A DNA stretch of 13,157 nt from Flavobacteriales bacterium (GTDB lineage: Bacteria; Bacteroidota; Bacteroidia; Flavobacteriales; BACL11): NCBI GenBank assembly GCA_002730985.1, contig PCBP01000087.1, positions 1-13,157 on the forward strand, read 5' to 3'. The notes under the pieces are model-generated. The model did no database searches, was not told where the DNA came from, and saw only the letters and a list, made by a program, of their open reading frames with translations. A program made the position numbers and the translations under genes. Shown here piece by piece: positions 1-6,608 of the stretch. Every line of letters begins with the position of its first letter. Positions within the stretch are counted from its first letter, which is position 1.

Positions 1-256
1 CATTATCTCTTTTAAACTTTGTAGCGATTGCGCTCCTAACTTCAGGCAGTCCAGGTACTGGTGTGTAATGGGAGAAATTATCGTTAATAGCTTTTTGTGC
101 CGCTTCCTTTATGAATTCTGGAGTGTCAAAATCTGGCTCTCCAAGGCTTAGTGAAATAACGTCAACTCCTTTAGCTTGTAATTCTCTACTCATCTGCGCC
201 ATAGCAAGTGTTGCTGATTCTGAGAGGCGGCTTAGTCTATTTGATACTTTGGTCAT
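1..256 (-). CDS. PLP-dependent class I/II aminotransferase (aspartate aminotransferase type), N-terminal part
   Basis: The minus strand reads from an ATG at 256 to the left edge without a stop, giving 85 codons; the rest of the gene lies outside the window. The protein begins MTKVSNRLSRLSESATLAMA and carries the block SLSLGEPDFDTPEFIKEAA (about residues 36-54), followed by SHYTPVPGLPEVRSAIA. This is the N-terminal signature of fold-type I aspartate/aromatic aminotransferases of the Bacteroidota and Firmicutes (subgroup I-gamma/AspC-like). These enzymes move an amino group between aspartate or similar amino acids and 2-oxoglutarate in the cytoplasm using pyridoxal phosphate. The catalytic lysine is in the missing part, so exact substrate is not decidable. 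The start is supported by a promoter box 20 nt upstream. It diverges from the DUF6150 gene. Confidence 0.93.
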   Translation of the reverse strand, partial: MTKVSNRLSRLSESATLAMAQMSRELQAKGVDVISLSLGEPDFDTPEFIKEAAQKAINDNFSHYTPVPGLPEVRSAIATKFKRDN

Positions 257-276
257 TCTACTAATTTTTAGTCCTA

Positions 277-284
277 CAAAGATA
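277..284 (-). promoter_or_regulatory. Candidate -7 promoter box of the aminotransferase gene
   Basis: On the minus strand the sequence is TATCTTTG, an exact match to the Bacteroidota -7 consensus TAnnTTTG, ending 20 nt before the ATG at 256. No TTTG/TTG -33 element is visible at the usual 17-23 nt spacing, so only the -7 half is supported. Confidence 0.5.
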
Positions 285-309
285 GTATTTAGATATTATA
301 TTAGAGATC

Positions 310-337
310 TTGTGTAGTAATTTTTTTTGTATCTTTA
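310..337 (+). promoter_or_regulatory. Candidate promoter of the DUF6150 gene, possibly giving a leaderless transcript
   Basis: TTG at 310-312 is followed after 17 nt by TATCTTTA (330-337), one mismatch from TAnnTTTG. The box ends only 4 nt before the ATG at 342, so transcription would begin at or near the start codon. A run of eight T (321-328) fills much of the spacer. Confidence 0.4.
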
Positions 338-341
338 CAAG

Positions 342-677
342 ATGAGAAATATGTTATTTATACTAGTCGCAATCCTTTGTGCAATGAATATACAAGCTCA
401 AAAGGTTTTTTCAGTAAGATATGCTAGTCAGGCCGATATAAAAGTATTTGTAGAGAAATATGAAAGCATGGCTGACCTGGCAGTATACAAGGTTGATTAT
501 GAGAATCGTGCAGTTATAAATAATGGGCAATGGTTTTTTGTAGATTATGAGAGTGAAGCAGATAAGAAAATTTTTTTTGTAGATTATGCCAGTCAGGCTG
601 ATGTTACTATCTTCTTTACTAAATATATTAACAGAGCAGGATGGAAGAAAAAAGAAAAAATTCACTTATTTTATTAA
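342..677 (+). CDS. Secreted 13-residue-repeat protein, DUF6150 family
   Basis: A 111-residue protein with a clear signal peptide (about residues 1-19, hydrophobic core LFILVAILCAM, ending AQ|K). I chose ATG 342 over an in-frame TTG at 327 because the latter adds five residues before the signal peptide and lies before the -7 box. The mature part is almost entirely six tandem units: 22-34, 35-47, 48-63, 64-76, 77-89 and 90-102, each built as hydrophobic-aromatic-x-x-x-Tyr-x-[SN]-x-Ala-[Asp/Gly], for example IFFVDYASQADVT. Unit 3 has three extra residues (NNG region). This matches the Bacteroidota family DUF6150, whose role is unknown to me. Location is inferred to be periplasmic or outside the cell. 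It stands alone between divergent and downstream genes; nothing nearby suggests a partner. Family call fairly sure, function unknown. Confidence 0.85.
   Translation: MRNMLFILVAILCAMNIQAQKVFSVRYASQADIKVFVEKYESMADLAVYKVDYENRAVINNGQWFFVDYESEADKKIFFVDYASQADVTIFFTKYINRAGWKKKEKIHLFY
534..588 (+). repeat. Direct repeat with 39-nt period inside the DUF6150 gene
   Basis: The 16-mer TTTTTTGTAGATTATG occurs at 534-549 and again at 573-588, exactly 39 nt (13 codons) apart, matching the protein repeat length. A second pair, TATGCTAGTCAGGCCGAT at 420-437 and TATGCCAGTCAGGCTGAT at 585-602, is 16/18 identical and 55 codons apart, which equals 13+13+16+13. The DNA similarity suggests fairly recent unit duplication or gene conversion. 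Confidence 0.8.
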
Positions 678-717
678 AATAACAAGTTGCTATAATGACA
701 AAGAAATATTGGCGGAT

Positions 718-725
718 TATTTTTG
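718..725 (+). promoter_or_regulatory. Possible -7 box upstream of the cytochrome gene
   Basis: TATTTTTG matches TAnnTTTG exactly but lies 120 nt before the ATG at 846 and has no well-spaced -33 element. It is the only exact match I found in the 168-nt gap 678-845, which otherwise holds no ORF or clear hairpin. If real it would give a long leader. Confidence 0.28.
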
Positions 726-845
726 TTAGCTTGAGAATAACATTATCTGGATTAATAACTAGAAAATATTTATTTCTACTTTTTTGTTTCCCTTTAGGTT
801 TCCTATTTAAGGGTGATCATGGAAGAATTCATTAAAGCATAATAG

Positions 846-2684
846 ATGCGGTATGCTTTATTTTCCATCTTAATTGTTTTTGCTTCCTGTAACAGAGGGG
901 AAGTGGATGACTATGAAGTTTATCTTTCTCATAATGATACAGTTAGATACGTAGGTAAGGAGCAGTGCAGAATGTGTCATGCAGATATCTATGATTCTTA
1001 TATACATACTGGGATGGGTAATTCTTTACATTATGCTACAAGGGAGCATAGTGCGTTAGAAGGAACTAATATGCCAATTATTAATGATACTGTTAGAAAT
1101 CTTTCGTATCAGCCATTTTTCAAGAATGATAGCTTGTTTATTAGAGAATTTAGATTGTTGGGTAAAGATACAGTACATAGACTTGTTAAAAAAGTTGACT
1201 ATAAAATTGGTAGTGGACAACATACTAATTCACATCTATTTATGATAAATGGTTATATGCACCAGATACCTTATACTTACTATACTCAAGAAGAGATTGC
1301 TGATTTACCACCAGGATTCGAAGGAAAGAACAATAGTAGGTTTTCGCGTGAAATTGCTTTAGAGTGTATGAGTTGTCATAATGCCAAGACCAATCATGAA
1401 AATGCTTCTTCAAATAGGTATAATGATATGCCTCAAGGAATCGATTGTGAAAGATGTCATGGGCCTGGAGAAGTGCATGTAAAAAGAAAGCTTGCTGGTG
1501 AAATTATTGATACTTCAAGCTATATTGATTATTCTATCGTTAATCCTGCAAGATTGCCTTTGGATTTACAGTTTGATATTTGCCAAAGGTGTCACTTGCA
1601 AGGAACCTCTATTTTAGCCACTGGCAAATCATTTGAGTCTTTTAAGCCAGGTATGCATCTTGAGGATGTTATGGATACTTACTTGCCAAGATATGAAAAT
1701 GATCATTCATTTATTATGGCATCTCATGTAGACAGGTTGCAGCAAAGTTCTTGCTTTGAGAACTCAGATATGACTTGTGTTTCCTGTCATAATCCGCATA
1801 AGAGTGTAACCACTTTGGGTAGTAATTATTTTGATAGTAAATGCATGCAATGTCATGACATATGTGATGATAAACAGATACAAAATTGCACTTCTTGTCA
1901 TATGCCATCATCATCATCATCTGATATAATGCATGTTACAATAACTGATCATAAAATTGGTGTGCATTCTGATAGTCAATCAGAGAAAGGAAAGTTCTTA
2001 GGGTTATTTGCAATAAACAACCCTAAACCTAGTAAGTTGTCAAAAGCCAAAGCTTATTTAAAAAGATATGAGAGTTTTGAGAATGAATCTGTTTATTTAG
2101 ATTCAGCACTACATTATCTAGCCAGATCAGAAGATAATTTTACTTCTTACATTCAATATTTCTATCTTAGAGCTGATAATATCGGGATGATCAATTTTAT
2201 AATGAGCAATAAAATAGATGAGGTTAGATATAAAGAATCTGATTTAGCTTTGACATACAGTAGAATGGGAGAGGTGTTTAGCCAGAATAATTTTCCAGTT
2301 GAAGCTGAGAAGTATCATAAAAAGGCTATTGAACTTATGTCATTTGTGATTGATTATAAAAATAAATATGGCAGCTTCTTATTTAATAATAATAGGATTG
2401 ATGAGGCTAAAGAGCAATATTTAGATGCTCTAAAGCTCAATCCTACAATAAAAGAGATTCATGCAAATTTGGGTGTAATTGCTATTTCAGAGGGAAATTA
2501 TGAACATGCAGAAAGCAATTTAAAGCAAGCTATTGCACTAGACCCTGATTATTTATTAGCATATGAGAATTTGGTAGTTTTATCTCAGAAAATAAAAGAT
2601 TTTAACGCAACAAAACTATATTTGCATAAAATTTTAGAAATTGACCCTAAACATAAGGCAAAACAGATTTTAGAAAGTTTATAG
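846..2684 (+). CDS. Seven-haem c-type cytochrome lipoprotein with C-terminal TPR repeats
   Basis: A 612-residue protein. Residues 1-15 form a short lipoprotein signal peptide ending FASC (lipidated Cys15). Seven CxxCH haem-attachment motifs start at C41, C174, C201, C246, C311, C333 and C348, all in the first 352 residues, with contexts such as CHGPGE and CVSCHNPH typical of cytochrome c554/doubled-CxxCH multihaem proteins. A linker follows, then four exact 34-residue TPR units at 466-499, 500-533, 534-567 and 568-601. Multihaem cytochromes of this type pass electrons among haems; TPRs bind partner proteins. Export and lipidation place it in the envelope, and the acidic VDDYE just after the lipid Cys resembles a Bacteroidota surface-exposure signal. 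No reductase or cytochrome-maturation gene is nearby, so its redox partner and substrate are unknown. The next gene starts 1 nt after its stop. The ATG is chosen because it directly begins the signal peptide. Confidence 0.88.
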   Translation: MRYALFSILIVFASCNRGEVDDYEVYLSHNDTVRYVGKEQCRMCHADIYDSYIHTGMGNSLHYATREHSALEGTNMPIINDTVRNLSYQPFFKNDSLFIREFRLLGKDTVHRLVKKVDYKIGSGQHTNSHLFMINGYMHQIPYTYYTQEEIADLPPGFEGKNNSRFSREIALECMSCHNAKTNHENASSNRYNDMPQGIDCERCHGPGEVHVKRKLAGEIIDTSSYIDYSIVNPARLPLDLQFDICQRCHLQGTSILATGKSFESFKPGMHLEDVMDTYLPRYENDHSFIMASHVDRLQQSSCFENSDMTCVSCHNPHKSVTTLGSNYFDSKCMQCHDICDDKQIQNCTSCHMPSSSSSDIMHVTITDHKIGVHSDSQSEKGKFLGLFAINNPKPSKLSKAKAYLKRYESFENESVYLDSALHYLARSEDNFTSYIQYFYLRADNIGMINFIMSNKIDEVRYKESDLALTYSRMGEVFSQNNFPVEAEKYHKKAIELMSFVIDYKNKYGSFLFNNNRIDEAKEQYLDALKLNPTIKEIHANLGVIAISEGNYEHAESNLKQAIALDPDYLLAYENLVVLSQKIKDFNATKLYLHKILEIDPKHKAKQILESL

Positions 2685-2685
2685 A

Positions 2686-3756
2686 TTGAGAAAAAGAAGA
2701 TATAGAAAGAAATCAGCTCTTAAGAAATTTTTAATAGCATTCTTTGTAATTATAATCTTAGGTGGAGGAGGATTAGTCTATGAATTGTATTCTAGAGTAT
2801 ATCAAACAAATATTCTATTCACTAAGGATGCCGCTGAGAAGTATATATACATACCAACAAATTCTGATTTCTCACAGGTTGTGACTATTTTATCTGAGAA
2901 TGGTTTGCTGCTAAATATAAATTCTTTTGAATGGCTTGCAAAACAAAAAAAATACAATACCAATATTAAGCCAGGCAGGTATAGAATCGACAGAGCCTTA
3001 AATAATAATGAGTTGGTTAATCTATTACGTTCTGGGGCGCAAACTCCAATTAGGGTTACTTTTAATAATCTGAGAACAAAAGAAGAGTTGGCTGGCAAGG
3101 TTGGAAGTCAAATAGAAGCTGACTCGTTATCCATTATAGGATATATTTCGGACATCTTGTTTCAGAAAAAGTTAGGACTAACAGATGATAATATAGCTTG
3201 TATTTTCCTTCCAAATACTTATGAGTTCTATTGGAACACTTCTGCTGAAGAATTTACAAATAGAATGTTGGATGAGTATTCCAGTTTCTGGCATCCAGGA
3301 AGAAAGGAGCAGGCAGATAATATAAAGCTTAATTATCATGAAGTCTCAATACTAGCTTCAATAGTTGAAAAGGAGCAAAGTGTTAAATTAGATGAACGTT
3401 CAGATATCGCCGGATTATATCTAAATAGATTAAAGAAAGGAATGAAATTACAATCAGATCCTACTGTAATTTTTGCTATAGGCGATTTCTCAATCAGGAG
3501 GGTGCTGAAAAAAGATCTTAAATTTGTCTCTCCATATAATACATATATGAATACTGGCTTGCCACCAGGACCAATATGTCTTCCTTCTATAAATGCTATT
3601 GATGCTGTGCTAAATGCTGTTGAAAATGATTATTTGTTTATGTGCGCTAAAGAAGACTTCTCAGGTTATCATAATTTTGCAAGGAATTCTAGAGAGCATA
3701 GTAGAAATGCGAAAAAATATAGAAGGGCATTAAATAAGAGAAAGATAATGCGTTAA
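2686..3756 (+). CDS. mltG: Endolytic murein transglycosylase MltG (YceG-like)
   Basis: A 356-residue inner-membrane protein, usual length for the family. A basic N-terminus (RKRRYRKK) precedes one membrane segment (about 14-33), leaving the catalytic part in the periplasm. Key motifs are ASIVEKE with the likely catalytic Glu228, LYLNRLKKGMKLQSDPTV (about 245-262), SPYNTY and GLPPGPI (291-297). MltG cuts nascent peptidoglycan glycan strands within the chain and is thought to set strand length by terminating elongation. The start is TTG at 2686: an in-frame stop at 2671-2673 closes the frame upstream and no ATG occurs before the membrane segment. The start lies 1 nt after the stop of the cytochrome gene, suggesting translational coupling and one transcript. 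The functional link to that cytochrome is probably only genomic. Confidence 0.95.
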   Translation: MRKRRYRKKSALKKFLIAFFVIIILGGGGLVYELYSRVYQTNILFTKDAAEKYIYIPTNSDFSQVVTILSENGLLLNINSFEWLAKQKKYNTNIKPGRYRIDRALNNNELVNLLRSGAQTPIRVTFNNLRTKEELAGKVGSQIEADSLSIIGYISDILFQKKLGLTDDNIACIFLPNTYEFYWNTSAEEFTNRMLDEYSSFWHPGRKEQADNIKLNYHEVSILASIVEKEQSVKLDERSDIAGLYLNRLKKGMKLQSDPTVIFAIGDFSIRRVLKKDLKFVSPYNTYMNTGLPPGPICLPSINAIDAVLNAVENDYLFMCAKEDFSGYHNFARNSREHSRNAKKYRRALNKRKIMR

Positions 3757-3762
3757 TTTAAT

Positions 3763-3770
3763 TAGTTTTG
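3763..3770 (+). promoter_or_regulatory. Candidate -7 promoter box of the hexomutase gene
   Basis: TAGTTTTG, an exact TAnnTTTG match, lies 25 nt before the ATG at 3796 in the 39-nt gap after mltG. No -33 TTG is visible at the expected distance. It suggests that the hexomutase can be transcribed separately from the upstream genes. Confidence 0.45.
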
Positions 3771-3795
3771 CAAGACTAATCTATATTATGTAATA

Positions 3796-5196
3796 ATGAC
3801 TAAAATAAAATTTGGAACAGATGGCTGGAGAGCCATAATAGCTGAAGAATATACTACTGATAATGTAGCTAGAGTGAGTGCTGCTACAGCTGATTGGTTA
3901 AATGAGAGATTTGTGAATCCATCAGTAGTTGTTGGTCATGATTGCCGTTTTGCTGGCAAACTTTTTGCGGAAACAACTGCAAAGGTTCTGGCAAGTAAAG
4001 GTGTGATAGTAAAATTAGCTAAAGGATTTGTTTCAACCCCAATGGTTTCTCTGGGAGTAGTTAAAGAAAAAGCGAATTTAGGAGTTGTTATTACTGCCTC
4101 TCATGATCCACCGAGTTATAATGGTTATAAACTAAAAGGTGATTTTGGTGGTCCATTATTGCAAGCTGATATTACAGATGTCGAGAATAGGATCCCAGAT
4201 AGGAACTCTGTAGATTACACTACTATTTCAATAGATAATTTAGTTAATGAAGGAAAAATTATTTATGTTGATCTGGAAGACATGTATTGCAGACATGCTG
4301 AGAGTAAATTTGATTTAGATAGTATTAGAAAATCAAATATGAATTTTGCTTATGATGCCATGTATGGCGCAGGAATGAATGTGGTAAAAAGACTATTGCC
4401 AGAGGCTAGACTTCTTCATTGTAGTGATAATCCTGGATTCTTAGGTACTGCTCCTGAACCTATTCATAGAAATCTGCGTGAGTTTTCTGAAATGATGAAA
4501 AATAACACTCTAGATTGTGGGCTTGCTACTGATGGTGATGCAGATAGAATCGGGCTTTATGATAGTAATGGTAATTTTATTGATTCGCATCATATCATTC
4601 TGCTCTTGATTCATTATTTAGTGAAATATAAAGGAATGAAAGGTAAAGTAGTTACTGCTTTTTCTTGCTCAGTTAAGATAGGTCAGATGTGTAGACATTA
4701 TGCTCTACTACAGGAAACTGTGCAAATTGGGTTTAAACATATTGCGGGAAAGATGGTTGCTGAGGACATTCTTTTAGGAGGAGAAGAATCAGGTGGCATT
4801 GCAACTGCAGGTCATATCCCTGAGCGTGATGGTATTTGGATGGGACTTATTTTATTTGAATTTATGGCTAAATCAGGAAAATCATTAGAAGCTCTAATTA
4901 CTGAAGTGTATGATATAGTTGGGGCCTTCGCTTTTGAACGTATTGATTTACATATTGAGAATAATAAAAAGCTTAAAATAATTGAGTCTTGTAAGTTAGG
5001 GGAATTTACAAGATTTGGAAAATATGAGGTAGAGAGAGTTGAAACTACCGACGGCTTTAAATTCTTTTTTGATTCTGATACCTGGCTTATGATCCGTCCT
5101 TCAGGTACTGAACCGGTTTTAAGAACTTATGCTGAGGCTAATACTCAGGATAAGGCGTTTGATATATTGGCTGCCTGTAAGTCAACTATCTTATAA
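3796..5196 (+). CDS. Phosphoglucomutase/phosphomannomutase (alpha-D-phosphohexomutase)
   Basis: A 466-residue cytoplasmic enzyme with the four-domain phosphohexomutase plan. It opens with KFGTDGWR. The phosphoserine loop is TASHDP with catalytic Ser102, the metal-binding loop is DGDADR (246-251, Asp246, Asp248, Asp250), the sugar-binding loop is GGEESGG (328-334), and the C-terminal phosphate-binding loop is RPSGTEP (434-440). All catalytic elements are present. It interconverts the 1- and 6-phosphates of glucose or mannose, feeding glycan, envelope and storage polysaccharide synthesis. Sequence alone does not separate glucose, mannose and glucosamine specificity; GlmM is less likely by motif context. 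The Asp104 in place of the common Asn in TASHNP is slightly unusual. The downstream DUF2279 gene begins directly after its stop, so the two are likely cotranscribed. Confidence 0.93.
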   Translation: MTKIKFGTDGWRAIIAEEYTTDNVARVSAATADWLNERFVNPSVVVGHDCRFAGKLFAETTAKVLASKGVIVKLAKGFVSTPMVSLGVVKEKANLGVVITASHDPPSYNGYKLKGDFGGPLLQADITDVENRIPDRNSVDYTTISIDNLVNEGKIIYVDLEDMYCRHAESKFDLDSIRKSNMNFAYDAMYGAGMNVVKRLLPEARLLHCSDNPGFLGTAPEPIHRNLREFSEMMKNNTLDCGLATDGDADRIGLYDSNGNFIDSHHIILLLIHYLVKYKGMKGKVVTAFSCSVKIGQMCRHYALLQETVQIGFKHIAGKMVAEDILLGGEESGGIATAGHIPERDGIWMGLILFEFMAKSGKSLEALITEVYDIVGAFAFERIDLHIENNKKLKIIESCKLGEFTRFGKYEVERVETTDGFKFFFDSDTWLMIRPSGTEPVLRTYAEANTQDKAFDILAACKSTIL

Positions 5197-6102
5197 ATGA
5201 AATCGTTATTCCTGACATTACTTACCTGTTTGTTTTTGCAAATTGATGCGCAGGATCGGAACACACCAAAAATTAGTAATAAAGGCTGGAATGTTAACCA
5301 ATCCTCTCATAAGGAAAGAAAAAATATACTTTTGATATCTGGAGCTAGCCTATATACAATCTCATTAGTGGGGTTAAATCAACTCTGGTATGCAGATTAT
5401 CCTAGGAATAAGTTTCATTTCATTAATGATAACGGGGAATGGTTACAGATGGATAAAATGGGACATATGTCGACTTCATATTATATGGGGGTCGCAGGAA
5501 TTGAGGCCTATGAATGGGCAGGTTTTAGTAAGAAAAAAGCTATTTGGTATGGAGGAATGACAGGGTCCATCTTCTTAACTGTCATTGAAGCGTTAGATGG
5601 TACATCGGAGCAGTGGGGAGCTTCACCTGGTGATTTAATAGCAAATACCACAGGCTCCCTTTTGGCTATTGGACAAGCTATGAAATGGAATGAACAAAGA
5701 ATCCAACTTAAATATAGTTATCACACTACAAGATGGGCTGAGGAGAATCCAGAACAATTAGGAGGTAATCATTTAGAAAGAGTGTTGAAAGATTATAATG
5801 GACAGACCTACTGGCTTACCTTTAATATAAAATCACTTCTAAATATTGAAGATGACAACTTTCCGAGTTGGTTTAGTTTGGCTTTAGGATATGGTGGTGA
5901 ATCTATGACTGAGCCTTACTCTGTAGATGAAAAGAAGACGTATAGGCAGTATTATGTATCATTTGATATTGATTTAAATAGAATTAGGACAAAGAGTAAG
6001 TTAGTCAACTCTATATTGCATACGTTTGGATTTTTAAAATTCCCAATATCAGCACTCGAGTTTAGTAATGGGAATATGTACTTTCATCCAATTTATTACT
6101 AA
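5197..6102 (+). CDS. DUF2279 family envelope protein
   Basis: A 301-residue protein with a signal peptide (about 1-19, ending DAQ). Its conserved core has the DUF2279 pattern: EWLQMDKMGH (81-90), then a hydrophobic stretch rich in Gly (about 93-130), IEALDGTSEQWGASPGDLIANTTG as two halves around E131, D134, W140, D146 and N150. Hydrophobic segments near 44-62, 93-108 and 118-131 are consistent with membrane-associated helices. The C-terminal part (about 170-301) is beta-like, with alternating polar and hydrophobic residues, and may be outer-membrane associated. Function of the family is unknown to me. It follows the hexomutase with no gap and shares 1 nt with the Smr gene (TAATG), so the three are probably one transcript. 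Nothing shows a direct role in sugar metabolism. Confidence 0.82.
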   Translation: MKSLFLTLLTCLFLQIDAQDRNTPKISNKGWNVNQSSHKERKNILLISGASLYTISLVGLNQLWYADYPRNKFHFINDNGEWLQMDKMGHMSTSYYMGVAGIEAYEWAGFSKKKAIWYGGMTGSIFLTVIEALDGTSEQWGASPGDLIANTTGSLLAIGQAMKWNEQRIQLKYSYHTTRWAEENPEQLGGNHLERVLKDYNGQTYWLTFNIKSLLNIEDDNFPSWFSLALGYGGESMTEPYSVDEKKTYRQYYVSFDIDLNRIRTKSKLVNSILHTFGFLKFPISALEFSNGNMYFHPIYY

Positions 6103-6608
6103 TGAAGTTTTTGGTAGGAGATAAAGTTCTTTTTAAGAATGAGAATCTACAAGGAGAGATTGTTAAAATAAATTCACCATACAAAGTAACTGTATTGTCT
6201 TCAGATGGCTTTAGAATAGATGTCTCTGTAAAAGATTTGGTAAAGATTGAAGATGGTAGTTGTGGCTCAAGCTCTTATGGTGAAAACTTTGATTCTAAAG
6301 ATACAGAATCAATAGTTATGAGGTTGAAGAAGAAGAAAACAAGTCAGAGTATATTAAAAGTTGATTTACATATAGAATCATTGATATCAAATTATCAGTC
6401 TTTAGATAATTTTGAGATTACTCAGATTCAATTGAACGAGTGCCGGATTAAAATTAAAGTTGCCTTGAGGAGTAAGATTACCAAGATAGAGATTATACAT
6501 GGTATTGGTGCGGGGATTTTAAGAAATGAGGTGCATACTATTTTGAAAGAGTGCAATCTTAGATTTTATCTTACAGAAGATGGTGGCGCTACAGAAGTTT
6601 ATCTTTGA
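6102..6608 (+). CDS. Short KOW-like plus Smr-domain protein
   Basis: A 168-residue cytoplasmic protein. Residues 1-50 (VGDKVLF, LQGEIVKI, SSDGFRIDV, VKDLVKIE) look like the small KOW/Tudor-like barrel found in MutS2 and in DUF2027 proteins. A Ser/Gly- and Lys-rich linker (about 51-83) leads to an Smr domain at 85-168, with DLH (88-90), a Leu/Ile-rich helix ending LNEC, the hallmark HGIGAGIL (133-140), and a final GGATEVYL. Smr domains bind branched or single-stranded nucleic acids and some are endonucleases acting on DNA or RNA. MutS2 ATPase and DUF2027 middle domains are absent, so this is a stand-alone tail-like form rather than either full protein. Start overlaps the previous stop by 1 nt, and the 3' end overlaps the convergent thioredoxin gene by 10 nt. 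Confidence 0.83.
   Translation: MKFLVGDKVLFKNENLQGEIVKINSPYKVTVLSSDGFRIDVSVKDLVKIEDGSCGSSSYGENFDSKDTESIVMRLKKKKTSQSILKVDLHIESLISNYQSLDNFEITQIQLNECRIKIKVALRSKITKIEIIHGIGAGILRNEVHTILKECNLRFYLTEDGGATEVYL

Noticed and set aside
411..665. Minus-strand open frame of 84 codons opposite the DUF6150 gene
   Set aside because: It is a mirror of the repeat gene; its composition (Phe, Tyr, Ile rich) follows from the opposite strand and there is no promoter or family resemblance.
1714..1920. Minus-strand open frame opposite the cytochrome gene
   Set aside because: It is a shadow of the clearly coding, motif-rich plus strand; the poly-Met start is simply the reverse of the CAT repeat.
1906..1921. Trinucleotide run of CAT/TCA units in the cytochrome gene as a possible phase-variable tract
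   Set aside because: It is short, its unit is three bases so slippage keeps frame, and it only encodes a serine run just after the last haem motif.
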